64,000 nt of DNA from NCBI GenBank assembly GCA_034437755.1, contig DAOTTV010000061.1, positions 1 through 64,000 of the forward strand, written 5' to 3'. This DNA comes from JAUZRW01 sp034437755 (GTDB lineage Bacteria > Chloroflexota > Anaerolineae > Aggregatilineales > Phototrophicaceae). Positions 33,126-42,242 of the stretch are shown piece by piece; the stretch's first letter is position 1; every line of letters starts with the position of its first letter. The translations under genes and the position numbers were made by a program. The notes under the pieces were generated by a model. That model worked only from the letters and a program-made list of their open reading frames with translations, was not told the origin of the DNA and ran no database searches.

Positions 33126-33931
33126 CGTTTGGCTGTCCAATCAGGATGAGCGAATTGTGTCTCGATCAATTCCTCAACGAGTTGTGCCTCAGCCGCTGTC
33201 AGATCATCTGCGGCAAACGTTACATCGAAGGTCTCACGAAAACCGGTCACAATCGCATCAGCGACAGTCGTCCACGTTGGCACCGCCGTCAGCACAGATG
33301 CGAGCGTCGTCGCCCGTTCAGCCACTTGCGCGCGCGCGGTCTGTCGTTCGGTTCCATCGTTATACGCGAGTGCGTCACAAATGCGCGTAATATCACCGTG
33401 TAATGGTAGCGTGCCGTGTTGCAGGATGCCGATTTTACGTCGCACTTGCGCGCTCCCGATCAATTTTTTGCCGGCGGCAGTGATCTCGTAATGCGATGGG
33501 ACTTCAAAACAAACCGGTCCTAGACCGCGATTGCCCTTCGCCTGCTGTTCAGATTGTGGGGTGAGTCCTAGTTGTTGCAGGGCGTGCATCAAGGCCTGGC
33601 TGATGCGGCGATAGCTAGCGACAACACCGCCCGCCGCGAGTTCGTGATCTCTGGGCAGGGCGACGCTGTAGGTCAGTTCGTCGCCGTGTAAGATTGCTTT
33701 ACCGCCCGTCGGACGACGTACCAGCCCCCAGCCGTGCCTCTGTAGTGCCTGCTGGTCAACATCGCGCAGGCGTTGCCCGTATCCCAGCGACAAACACAGG
33801 GGTTGCCAAGCATATAAGCGCAAGGTCGGCGGTGCATCTCCGGCAGAGACCTGCTGTAAGATTGCCTCATCCACTGCCATGTTATACGCGCCATCGCTTG
33901 CCTGATGGTGAATTAAACGCCATTGACGCAT
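33122..33931 (-). CDS. Lipoate/octanoate protein ligase family, LipM-like
   Basis: A 269-residue BPL/LplA-fold protein. RRPTGGKAILHGDELTYSV (about residues 72-90) is the substrate loop. CFEVPSHYEITAAGKKLIGSAQ (from about 141) has the Cys and Lys typical of LipM octanoyltransferases, which attach octanoate to the GcvH or E2 lipoyl domain before sulfur insertion by LipA. Ligase (LplA) activity is the alternative. No lipA is in view. It begins at the divergent region facing the LCP gene and is coupled to the downstream sulfotransferase. Confidence 0.83.
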   Translation of the reverse strand: MRQWRLIHHQASDGAYNMAVDEAILQQVSAGDAPPTLRLYAWQPLCLSLGYGQRLRDVDQQALQRHGWGLVRRPTGGKAILHGDELTYSVALPRDHELAAGGVVASYRRISQALMHALQQLGLTPQSEQQAKGNRGLGPVCFEVPSHYEITAAGKKLIGSAQVRRKIGILQHGTLPLHGDITRICDALAYNDGTERQTARAQVAERATTLASVLTAVPTWTTVADAIVTGFRETFDVTFAADDLTAAEAQLVEELIETQFAHPDWTAKR

Positions 33932-34050
33932 GATAATTTACCTATCTACAATGTGATCTGTTATTCGGGGGAATGTCGATACGTGTCTGACTCCCACAAC
34001 GGGTTATAATCCACAAAATGCCAATCTATTGTAATTGGAAATAAAGCCTC

Positions 34051-35283
34051 ATGGTAGAGAAGCCTCAGCGCGAGCAAGACGACTCTCGTCCGGTGTATAG
34101 CGTCAAAAACTATGCCAAAAGACAAGCGACGATTCCCGTCGCGCCGCCTCACACACAAACAGTGAACAGCGTGCGCGAACGAGCGCGCCAACGACGGGTC
34201 AGCGGTCGCCATACGACATCCGGCGATTGGGCGTGGGTGATTATCGCGGCGGTATTGTTCACGATGGTGCTGGTGGTCAGCGTCGGTGCGTTCTTCTTCG
34301 TGCAGACGACCACGACTGAAATCGACATCTTCCCAACTGCTGACGTGGTCGCGTCATTGCCAACGGCGATGCGTCCGGCACAACGGCAGTACGACGCGGG
34401 CTTGCTCAGCGAACGCTTGATTCTCGATGACGGCACCCAGATCGAACTCACGCCATGGGATGGTACATCACGCTTTACGGTGGTGGTCGTCGGGCTTGAT
34501 CGTCGTCCAGAGGAATACGGCATCGCCTATCGCACCGATACCATGATGCTGATCAGCATTGACCCGCAGACTAACCGCATTGGCATCCTCAGCTTACCGC
34601 GTGATATGTATGTCAACGTGCCGGGCTACAATGCTTTGCAGAGAATCAATACAGCCCTACCGCTGGGCGAGACGCAACGCCTCGGCTACGGCCCAGTGCT
34701 GATGATGCAAACAGTACAGCTTAACCTCGGTATTCCCGTCAATGATTATCTCGCGGTCGATTTTCAAGCATTTATCGATCTGGTAGACGCGCTCGGCGGC
34801 GTGGAGATCGAGACGAATAGTGTCATCAACGACCCGTACTACCCCGATATGAATTACGGCTATGACCCCTTTTATTTGCCTGCTGGCAGGCATTATCTCG
34901 ATGGGTACGATGCCTTGCGCTTTGCCCGCACCCGTCATGGGGATAGTGATATTGCCCGCGCCCGCCGCCAACAGCAGATGATGTTCGCTGTGCGCGATCG
35001 CCTGTTTGATGTCAACATGCTACCGACGATGGTCGCCCGTGCGCCAGTCTTGTGGACATCGTGGCAGGATAACGTCTACACGGGTTTGACGCTGGAACAG
35101 ATCATGCAACTGGGCTTATTCATACAGGCTATCCCGGCTGAGAATATCACAACCGGCGTGATTGATTATCAGTATTTGCAGGAATACACGACAACATCCG
35201 GCGTGCAAGTTCTCGTGCCTGATCGCGCGCGCCTCGGCAATCTGATGAGCGATGTCTTCGGCGTGACGTATAACCAGCAGTAG
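34051..35283 (+). CDS. LytR-CpsA-Psr (LCP) family protein
   Basis: A 410-residue membrane protein with a basic cytoplasmic tail, one transmembrane helix (about residues 61-83, WVIIAAVLFTMVLVVSVGAFFFV) and an extracellular LCP domain. The domain shows VVVGLDRRPEEYGIAYRTDTMML, SLPRDMYVNVPG, LVDALGGVEI, LDGYDALRFARTRHGDSDIARARRQQ. The conserved Arg and Asp residues bind polyprenyl pyrophosphate in known members. LCP proteins attach glycopolymers to the cell envelope. Nearby sulfotransferases could act on such polymers, but that is only association. TATAAT at 34005-34010 may be its -10. Confidence 0.9.
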   Translation: MVEKPQREQDDSRPVYSVKNYAKRQATIPVAPPHTQTVNSVRERARQRRVSGRHTTSGDWAWVIIAAVLFTMVLVVSVGAFFFVQTTTTEIDIFPTADVVASLPTAMRPAQRQYDAGLLSERLILDDGTQIELTPWDGTSRFTVVVVGLDRRPEEYGIAYRTDTMMLISIDPQTNRIGILSLPRDMYVNVPGYNALQRINTALPLGETQRLGYGPVLMMQTVQLNLGIPVNDYLAVDFQAFIDLVDALGGVEIETNSVINDPYYPDMNYGYDPFYLPAGRHYLDGYDALRFARTRHGDSDIARARRQQQMMFAVRDRLFDVNMLPTMVARAPVLWTSWQDNVYTGLTLEQIMQLGLFIQAIPAENITTGVIDYQYLQEYTTTSGVQVLVPDRARLGNLMSDVFGVTYNQQ

Positions 35284-35313
35284 GTATCTATTCATCTTTC
35301 CATAAATCAGTAG

Positions 35314-35333
35314 GGACAACGCCTGCGTTGTCC
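35314..35333 (+). terminator. Hairpin after the LCP gene
   Basis: GGACAACGC (35314-35322) is the reverse complement of GCGTTGTCC (35325-35333), giving a tight stem 31 bases after the LCP stop. No U-run follows. It has the same look as the palindromes at 25879 and 36256. Confidence 0.5.
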
Positions 35334-35410
35334 GAAATTGAATGCGATGAAATCGTTTCATGGATACGTGAATAATTGCAACAATACCCACAACACACCC
35401 TCAGCGCATT

Positions 35411-35444
35411 AACGATAAAAGCGCACCTACAAGCGTAGATGCGC
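35411..35444 (-). terminator. Intrinsic terminator of the candidate RNA
   Basis: On the minus strand GCGCAUCUAC (35435-35444) pairs with GUAGGUGCGC (35421-35430) over ten base pairs (one U-G) with loop GCUU, followed by UUUUAUC. On the plus strand the same site would have a C-A mismatch and no U-tract, so it works only for minus-strand transcription. No coding gene ends here on that strand. Confidence 0.82.
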
Positions 35445-35618
35445 CAGATTTATGATGCCAACCTGCACTGCCGTGTGGTGGATATATTTTGAGACCTGTT
35501 TGCACAGGTGGGTACCCTGCTGGTGGTTCGGTCTACACCTCTAGCACCAAACGCAGGTTCCCTATTTGATGAGTGTTGGCCCAAAATTTGAGCTCACCAT
35601 CACGAACATAGCAGGTTG
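35411..35618 (-). ncRNA. Candidate structured RNA of about 200 nt, family unidentified
   Basis: A gene-free stretch with a full transcription unit on the minus strand: promoter 35624-35652, predicted start about 35617 and terminator 35421-35444. The RNA opens with CAACCUGC (35611-35618), exactly complementary to GCAGGUUG (35459-35466) just before the terminator, so a terminal helix closes it. Inside are a hairpin with stems CCUGC/GCAGG (35553-35557, 35516-35520) and UGGUG/CACCA, and ACCUGU-GCAA-ACAGGU (35494-35509) with a GNRA loop. No frame with an RBS is present. Size resembles 6S RNA, but the branched fold does not match well. It is not RNase P, tmRNA or SRP RNA by their core motifs. Confidence 0.65.
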
Positions 35619-35623
35619 ATATA

Positions 35624-35652
35624 GTTATAACAAACGCCCTGCGTACTGTAAA
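35624..35652 (-). promoter_or_regulatory. Promoter of the candidate RNA
   Basis: TTTACA (35647-35652) and TATAAC (35624-35629) stand 17 bases apart on the minus strand, each five of six to consensus. The predicted start falls at the first base of the terminal helix. Confidence 0.72.
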
Positions 35653-35791
35653 CCCTCGGTCAACCTGTATGCACGAGTTTGGATGAATATCACGGGTCGC
35701 AATATGATTTGTGTGACATATCGCATTGGCATCCAGCACAAGTTAGATATAATGCCCAAATTGATTACTCGCAACCCTATGGAGCAAACAC

Positions 35792-36238
35792 ATGGATAAC
35801 ACTTTGCTCGTGCCCTGATTGCCAAATTTTTGGGGACATTCACGCTCGTTTTTGTCGGTGCATTCGCGGTTGTCACAGTAGGTGCAGGGGATACCGATGT
35901 CGTCACACCGACGCTAGCACATGGTCTGATTCTCATCGGCTTGATCTTCACGTTCGTGCATATTTCAGGCGCGCATTTCAATCCGGCGGTGACGGGCGGT
36001 CTGTTGATCGGCGGTAATATCGACAGCACCAAAGCGATCGCCTATCTCGTGATTCAATTGGTCGGTGGCATCGTCGCCATTGGTATGACGCTCGCAGGGT
36101 CGATTTTAGCCGGTAGCCGCTACAGTGGCGCATCGCTCAACCCTGCTTGGCACGTTTGGCGGTGGTGTGCTAGCAGGCGTGGTACATGCCTTCGTCTTCA
36201 CCGACCCCGAACAACAACCGGATGTTGATGTTGCTTAA
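35792..36238 (+). pseudogene. Decayed aquaporin/glycerol facilitator (MIP family)
   Basis: The ATG at 35792 opens MDNTLLVP and hits TGA. Shifting one base restores ALIAKFLGTFTLVFVGAFAVV and runs through the first pore motif HFNPAVTGG and AIAYLVIQLVGG. The region that should hold helices 4 and 5 is missing. The second motif SGASLNPA joins directly to another frame reading LGTFGGGVLAGVVHAFVF, which ends at TAA 36238. Only ~148 codons remain of ~230. At least two frame breaks and an internal deletion are therefore present. A functional product is unlikely. Confidence 0.8.
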
Positions 36239-36255
36239 CGACATCGTCTCGTGTG

Positions 36256-36284
36256 ATGAGGGACATCGCGTGGATGTCCCTCAT
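36256..36284. terminator. Strong 12-bp hairpin between the aquaporin remnant and aspS
   Basis: ATGAGGGACATC (36256-36267) is the exact reverse complement of GATGTCCCTCAT (36273-36284) with a five-base loop. It lies 29 bases beyond the aspS stop and could end transcription from both sides. No U-run is present on either strand. Confidence 0.6.
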
Positions 36285-36312
36285 AATCATCATGCGACAG
36301 TCCCCAGCAAGA

Positions 36313-38133
36313 TCAGTCGTCGTCTTCGTCGGGTAGATCGAGTTGCAAGCCCAATTCTGCCAGTTGGTTACCTTCTGGCGCGGATGGTGCTTGTGCCATC
36401 GCATCAGCGCCGGTCTGCGTCTTGGGGAAGGCGATCACTTCGCGGATGTTAGGTTCACCGGCGAGTAGCGCCACGACGCGATCCAAGCCCCACGCAATCC
36501 CGCCGTGTGGCGGCACGCCGTACTCAAAGGCTTCGAGAATGTGTCCGAATTGCGCCTTCGCATGTTCCATATCTTGCCCGATGAGCGGGAAAATCTTCTC
36601 CTGAATAGCCCGATCGTAAATACGGATGCTCCCACCCGCCACTTCATGCCCGTTACAGACCAGATCGTACTGGCTCCCACGGGTTGCGCCGGGTTGGTCT
36701 TCCAGCAGATGTAAGTCTTCTTCAAGTGGCATAGTGAACATATGCTGAGATGGATCCCAGCGTTCTTCGTCCTCGTTCCACATGAACATCGGGAAGTCAA
36801 TCACCCAGCAGAATGCCAGCGTGTTCGGGTCGAGCAAGTCCAGCTTTTCAGCGAGCAGGGGACGTAGTTTAGCGACCGAGTCATAAACAATCTGGCGGTC
36901 GTCGCTGATGAAGAAGAGCATATCGCCACCGTCTGCACCCATGCGCTCGAACAGTTCGACTTTTTGCTCGACAGTGAAGAATTTACCGATCGGGCCGCGC
37001 ACCTGACCGTCTTCATCAGTTGGCAAAGACATCCACGCTAGCCCTTTAGCCCCCGCCGCTTTGACTTCTTTCTCCAGCTCGCCTGCTAGATTCTTGAGCG
37101 CGGTGTTACTCATATCGACGGCGAGTTGTGGCGCACGAATGCACTTGACCGGCTTGCCCGCCTCGACGTTGTTCACAAATACGCCGAAGCCACTTTCGCC
37201 GGCGATGTCTGCAATATCGACCGCGCGTAGATCATAGCGAATATCGGGGCGATCCACGCCGTATTGTTCCATCGCATCTTGATACAAAATACGTGGGAAA
37301 GGTGTTTGCAGGATAGTCTTATCCGGCGCGACTGTTTGCACCAGTTCTGTCATCAAGGTTTCGTTGAGTTGCATCACGTCTTCGCGCTCGACAAAACTCA
37401 ATTCCATATCCAACTGCGTGAACTCCGGTTGGCGTTGTCCGCGCAAATCTTCGTCACGGAAGCAACGTGCCACCTGAAAATACTTTTCGACTCCGGCAAC
37501 CATCAACATCTGCTTTAATTGCTGGGGGGATTGCGGCAAGGCGTAGAATTTGCCCTTTTGTAGGCGGCTAGGTACAAGAAAATCGCGCGCGCCTTCAGGC
37601 GTGGTCTTGAACAAAATCGGCGTTTCTACCTCGATGAATTCCTGACGATCGAGATAATCGCGGATGAATTTAATCACCCGATGGCGCAGAACGATGTTGC
37701 GTTGCATCTTCTGGCGGCGCAGATCGAGATAGCGATATTTCATCCGCAAGGATTCGTCCAGACCTTCGCGCTCAATACGCTCGTCATCGTTGATGTAGAA
37801 CGGTGGTGTCTTGGCTTGTGTCAGCAGTTTGATGTGTGTCGCGTTGATCTCGACGAAGCCGGTCGGGATATTTTCATTGCGCGTGCCTTCAGGACGTGCG
37901 ACAACTTCGCCCGTAATTTGCACCACATACTCGTTGCGGAGCGTTTCGGCGATGGTGTGCGCCTCGTCTGAAACATTCTGGTCAACGGCAATCTGGGTGA
38001 TGCCCCAGCGATCGCGCAGATCAATGAAGATGATGCCGCCCTGATCGCGATGACGATTGACCCACCCAGCCAATGTCACCGTCTGCCCGATGTGTTCTTC
38101 GCGGAGTTCTCCGCAGGTGTGTGTTTTCAACAT
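36313..38133 (-). CDS. aspS: Aspartate--tRNA ligase
   Basis: Class IIb synthetase of 606 residues, the bacterial type with a GAD insertion domain. The N-terminal OB-fold binds the anticodon (GWVNRHRDQGGIIFIDLRDRWG, from about 24). Motif 2 is FQVARCFRDEDLRGQRQPEFTQLDME (from about 214). The GAD domain spans about 290-420. Motif 3 is GGIAWGLDRVVALL near 545-558. Whether it charges only tRNA-Asp or also tRNA-Asn cannot be settled by eye. The upstream 138 bases hold no recognisable riboswitch. Confidence 0.96.
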   Translation of the reverse strand: MLKTHTCGELREEHIGQTVTLAGWVNRHRDQGGIIFIDLRDRWGITQIAVDQNVSDEAHTIAETLRNEYVVQITGEVVARPEGTRNENIPTGFVEINATHIKLLTQAKTPPFYINDDERIEREGLDESLRMKYRYLDLRRQKMQRNIVLRHRVIKFIRDYLDRQEFIEVETPILFKTTPEGARDFLVPSRLQKGKFYALPQSPQQLKQMLMVAGVEKYFQVARCFRDEDLRGQRQPEFTQLDMELSFVEREDVMQLNETLMTELVQTVAPDKTILQTPFPRILYQDAMEQYGVDRPDIRYDLRAVDIADIAGESGFGVFVNNVEAGKPVKCIRAPQLAVDMSNTALKNLAGELEKEVKAAGAKGLAWMSLPTDEDGQVRGPIGKFFTVEQKVELFERMGADGGDMLFFISDDRQIVYDSVAKLRPLLAEKLDLLDPNTLAFCWVIDFPMFMWNEDEERWDPSQHMFTMPLEEDLHLLEDQPGATRGSQYDLVCNGHEVAGGSIRIYDRAIQEKIFPLIGQDMEHAKAQFGHILEAFEYGVPPHGGIAWGLDRVVALLAGEPNIREVIAFPKTQTGADAMAQAPSAPEGNQLAELGLQLDLPDEDDD

Positions 38134-38271
38134 ATGTCGTCACGTCTCCTCAATGTGTGTAATTGAAAGTGACCCGATAAAGTCGCATAAAAACAGCAAA
38201 AAGCATAACACGCAGGGCAAGCTAATCAAATAGGCATTGTGCTAGTGAACGCGCAGGCGGTTTGCACAAGC

Positions 38272-39490
38272 TCATGCCTGCCAGATGCTATCGACCGGCC
38301 AGATGTGAACCCGTTGTCCCGGGGGCGGCAGGTAAAAGAAATGCTTGAGGGCGCGGATACCCGTCTCTTCATAGCTCCGCATGACTTTGTGAAAGCCGGA
38401 ATTGCCGAAGGCTTCGATTACCGAATGATCAATATAAAGCGTGAAATCCGGCAGGATGACTTTGATCGCCGTCGTGCCAATCTGCGCGTCGATCTGTGCT
38501 AGTTGGTCGTCGGTCACCCGGTCGAATTCCCAATATTGTCCGCGCCGATGCTCCGGAATCAGATCGACCAGCGGTTGATGCAAGAGCCAGCGTTCATCCG
38601 CAGATAAGGTCAGTTCAACCGGTAAACTCATGCACCCTGCCCAGCCAGCATTTTGCCAGTGTGATACTGGGCTAGTCTCTTTAATCCGTCCGAGCATCAA
38701 ACGTCGCCCGCGATCATCAGCGAATGTCAGCGGTGCATAAAAATCGCCATCGACGAGCTTGCCGTGATGCTCCGGCGTGAAAGTGTGCTTCGCATAGGTG
38801 CCGATGATATATTCCGTATGCGACTCCGGCATCACCGAGACCAGCAGAACCCATTTATTGCCTAGTTGGAAGAAGTTCGGACACTCATAGGCATAATCGT
38901 TCTCAGATGTGCTGACGTACAGGGGGCCACTGGTATAAATCTGGCGATTGATAGAGCAAGACCGCCTCGCCGCCGCTCTTCTGCCCTGCACCAATGACCG
39001 TATACCACGTCGTATCCTCGTGCCAGACATAAGGATCACGGAAGCCACACCCAGCGAACTCAGCAGGGGGGGTGCTGATGATCGGATTCTGTTCGTATTT
39101 GTGCCACGTCGCGAGATCATCGTCTGTGCTGATGGCGATACAAACCGTCTGCGTCTGATGGCGATTGCCGCTTGCGCCAGTGTACAAAATCGTCGCGATG
39201 CTATCGTCATCGACCGCGCACCCTGACCAAATGCCTTTTTCATCGTAGCTATTGGGAGTCGGGGCGAGGGCGATTGGCATATCCTGCCAGTGGATAAAAT
39301 CATCGCTGACGGCGTGCCCCCAGTGAATATCGCCCCAGACCGGCAAAGCGGGATTGTGCTGGTAAAACAAATGATAACGCCCGCGCCATTGAATCATGCC
39401 GTTGGGGTCGTTCATCCAATTTTTAGGCGGTAGAAAATGAAAGATCGGGCGATGTGAATCGTCGGTGAATTGTTTGCGCGTGATGTCCAT
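38272..39490 (-). pseudogene. GH32 glycosidase (invertase/levanase type) broken by a frameshift
   Basis: The first frame (39490 to 38903) encodes an N-terminal GH32 half with WMNDPNG (nucleophile Asp), the transition-state motif FRDPYV and QSPDLYQW. At about 38935 the frame breaks. The next frame continues GPLYVSTSENDYAYECPNFF with the acid/base Glu in ECP, then YIDHSVIEAFGN and FYLPPPGQRVHIWP, to 38272. All three catalytic residues survive, but in two frames, and a few residues around the junction seem missing. No transporter or regulator for fructans is nearby. A sequencing error is the alternative. Confidence 0.8.
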
Positions 39491-39626
39491 CAGTGTCTAT
39501 TTCCTGTACTACGATAACAGATGCTCTCACCTGTTGATTGTAGTCGATCCACGCCAAACGAAAACAGCTTGCGCGTGGCAAAATCACACGCTGATCGGGA
39601 TCAGGCGCATCGCCGCCATGAGTCGC

Positions 39627-40937
39627 TCAATAATCATCGCCATAGCCAAAGCCTGTCCGCCGCCGCGTGACAGATCCGTTTGACCCGAGTCCAATCGGAC
39701 GACGTTGCTCCAGAATTTTGTTATCCATCTTCATTTGCTTCAGCAGGCTATCGACTGATGCTTTCAACATCTCAAGCGTGACATCCGTCTGATGTTCGTG
39801 CGCGGCAAGCATCCGCGCATGTAACGCGACCTCGCGCACGAACGCGCCTGGTTGCTTCACCAACTGCGACGCGATTTCGGCGTGTTCGTTCTGCCACTGC
39901 TCCGCCATATAATGCTTGAGCATATTCTCGGCGACGGCTTCGTTGTCGATGGTCGGCACGACGAAGATCCGATCCAAGCGTCCAGGGCGTTTGAACACGC
40001 GATCATCAATCGCTTCGGGATAGTTGGTGGTCGCCAGCATCAGCGTTCCTTTGGCGTTATTGGGCGATTCGATGCCATCCAGCACGTTGAGGATGCGCGC
40101 TTTATCGTCGCCACGTAGATACGCGTCAATCTCTTCGACGATCAACAGGGTGGGCAAGCTCGCCGATGCCACCGCTTGAAAGCCGCGCTGAATCTTCTCG
40201 AAGGTCGCACCATCGCGATCAGAGCCACTGACGTAGACGACAATACGCCGTTGACTGAGGGCATATTTTGCTAGCGCGGCACAGAGCATCGTCTTGCCCG
40301 TGCCCGGTACGCCCGCTAACAGGAGCTTACGGAAAGGGGTCAGCTTGAGTTGTCGGTAAATATCAACGCCTTCGTTGAAGAAGGCTTCGACATCGTGCAT
40401 GATGTCCGTTTTTAGCCGATCTTCCAGAATCACATCATCCCATTCCACCGTCGGATCAAAGAAGGCATCGGTGCCGCCGATGATATACACATCGCGCCGC
40501 CGCCGGATGCGCGGACGTACCGCTTTGGCGCAATGCGACTCGAAACTCGCCCACGTATCCAAGCGTCCATCCGGCACGAGTGCGACGGCGGTCAAGTCCT
40601 GCACATCGTCATCGATATATGAACTCGCGTAGATGACCTCGAACACGTCGTCGGTCTCTGTATCGAGGAATTTGAAGATGAACGCGCCGGCGGTCGCCGT
40701 CAGCACCATCTTATTGCCGCGTGATCCATAATCGCTGATGGGGACGACGACATCCGCCTCGACCTGTTCGAAGCCGTGATACCGTGCTTTGCCTTTGAGT
40801 CTGCGCCCGGCTTTGACCTTTTCTTGTGCGATGCGATTACTGCATTCTGCCGATGCCCAAATCGTCATGTAGGGAGCATCTTCATAGCGATCTTCCCATG
40901 TGCCTTGCGCCCAATGCACAAGCTGTTCGTAGCGCAT
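39627..40937 (-). CDS. AAA-family ATPase (BCS1/FtsH-like AAA module)
   Basis: From the ATG at 40937 (MRYEQLVHWAQG, preceded by AAAGGGAA) it has 436 residues. The N-terminal ~160 residues are a beta-rich domain of unknown type. The AAA core has Walker A GVPGTGKT at residues 209-216, Walker B LLIVEEID, sensor-like LATTNYPEAID and the arginine-finger region FKRPGRLDRIF. The arrangement resembles BCS1-like or 26S-type AAA proteins. Substrate and partner are unknown. It is divergent from the deacetylase-family gene. Confidence 0.85.
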   Translation of the reverse strand: MRYEQLVHWAQGTWEDRYEDAPYMTIWASAECSNRIAQEKVKAGRRLKGKARYHGFEQVEADVVVPISDYGSRGNKMVLTATAGAFIFKFLDTETDDVFEVIYASSYIDDDVQDLTAVALVPDGRLDTWASFESHCAKAVRPRIRRRRDVYIIGGTDAFFDPTVEWDDVILEDRLKTDIMHDVEAFFNEGVDIYRQLKLTPFRKLLLAGVPGTGKTMLCAALAKYALSQRRIVVYVSGSDRDGATFEKIQRGFQAVASASLPTLLIVEEIDAYLRGDDKARILNVLDGIESPNNAKGTLMLATTNYPEAIDDRVFKRPGRLDRIFVVPTIDNEAVAENMLKHYMAEQWQNEHAEIASQLVKQPGAFVREVALHARMLAAHEHQTDVTLEMLKASVDSLLKQMKMDNKILEQRRPIGLGSNGSVTRRRTGFGYGDDY

Positions 40938-41138
40938 GCCATTCCCTTTATCTGTTTTTTTCGGTTTACGATACCGAAACTTACTCGTTCTGCGCCGAGT
41001 ATTTGATTGTATTCGTCGTAATAAGTTAGAATTCATTCGGCATATTCCGCATTATAATCCGTGTCCTGCTAAAATGTATACGTTCACTCACGCAAGAGTA
41101 ACACAAGTTCACCCTTACACCAGCAAAGAAATTGAGCC

Positions 41139-42170
41139 ATGACGACCTTATACGCCACTCATCCCGATTATACCCAGCATTATCTACCACACCACGATCA
41201 CCCTGAGCGCCCCCAGCGGATTGAGGCTGTCTGGCAAGCCCTGCGCCATGCCAATCTACCGACACGCCTGCAAGCTCTAACGCCCCCCCCAGCCCGTGAT
41301 GAACAGCTCCGCTCCGTTCATGACGTGGCCCATCTCCAGCGCCTCCAGATGATTAGCCAGCAATCACAGTTGACGATGTACGACCACGATACCTATGTCC
41401 TGCCCGACTCTCTGCGTATCGCACGGCTCGCCGTCGGCGGCGTGACGCAGACCATCGATGCCATCCATGCTGGCGACGCGCGCAACGGCATCGTCGCTGT
41501 ACGCCCGCCCGGACATCATGCAACACCGGCGCGGGCGATGGGCTTCTGCCTGTTGAACAACATCGCGATCGGGGCGCGTTATGCCCAAACGCTGGGGATG
41601 GCGCGGGTCTTGATTGTCGATTATGACGTGCATCATGGCAATGGCACACAGGATACCTTTTATGCTGATGATAGCGTGCTTTTCATCTCGACGCATCAGC
41701 ACCCGTTTTACCCCGGCACAGGCGACATCAACGCGACCGGCACGGGTGATGGCACAGGTTACACGCTCAATATACCCTTGTCGGCAGGTCATGGCGATGC
41801 CAATTACGAGCGCATCTTCGATGACATCGTGTGGAAAGCCGCCCGCCGCTACCTACCGGATTTAATCTTGGTCTCGGCTGGTTTCGACGCGCATTATGTT
41901 GATCCACTAGCGATGATGCGCCTCTCACTAATCGGATATGCGCGCATCACACGACAATTGAAAGCGATGGCAGACGAATTGTGTGATGGCAAGATTGTCT
42001 TCGTGATGGAAGGGGGCTATGATTTACGGGCGGTCTCGCACGGGATGCGTAATATCGCCCATGTCTTGCTCGATGAAGACACAATCAGCGATCCATACGG
42101 GCTCGATCAACGACAAGAGCCGGATGTCGCGCCTCTTATTGATCGCATCCAGCGCCTTCACGCCTTGTGA
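41139..42170 (+). CDS. Histone deacetylase/AcuC-AphA superfamily hydrolase
   Basis: A 343-residue zinc amidohydrolase. HPERPQRIEAV is near the N-terminus. The His-His charge-relay pair is in RPPGHHATP (about 124-132). The metal ligands are in DYDVHHGNGTQ (about 164-174) and AGFDAHYVDP (about 249-258), and the C-terminal MEGGYD supplies the substrate-side Tyr. Bacterial members deacetylate acetylpolyamines or acetyl-proteins such as acetyl-CoA synthetase. The substrate cannot be chosen here. It has its own promoter region after the divergent AAA gene. Confidence 0.9.
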   Translation: MTTLYATHPDYTQHYLPHHDHPERPQRIEAVWQALRHANLPTRLQALTPPPARDEQLRSVHDVAHLQRLQMISQQSQLTMYDHDTYVLPDSLRIARLAVGGVTQTIDAIHAGDARNGIVAVRPPGHHATPARAMGFCLLNNIAIGARYAQTLGMARVLIVDYDVHHGNGTQDTFYADDSVLFISTHQHPFYPGTGDINATGTGDGTGYTLNIPLSAGHGDANYERIFDDIVWKAARRYLPDLILVSAGFDAHYVDPLAMMRLSLIGYARITRQLKAMADELCDGKIVFVMEGGYDLRAVSHGMRNIAHVLLDEDTISDPYGLDQRQEPDVAPLIDRIQRLHAL

Positions 42171-42178
42171 CCCCGCAT

Positions 42179-42207
42179 AGAGCGCGCTCAGTTCAGTAAC
42201 GCGCTCT
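42179..42207. terminator. Bidirectional hairpin between converging genes
   Basis: AGAGCGCG (42179-42186) pairs exactly with CGCGCTCT (42200-42207) around a 13-nt loop. It stands between the stop of the deacetylase-family gene and the end of the dynamin-like gene. Only a short T-containing tail follows, so it is a moderate terminator candidate. Confidence 0.55.
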
Positions 42208-42242
42208 TATCATCGACATGATTGTTCTACCGCTGTTGACAA

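Noticed and set aside
35500..35520. T-box-like word (AGGTGGGTACCC) on the plus strand before the aquaporin remnant
   Set aside because: No specifier loop or stem I is found upstream, and the stretch is better explained as part of the minus-strand structured RNA.
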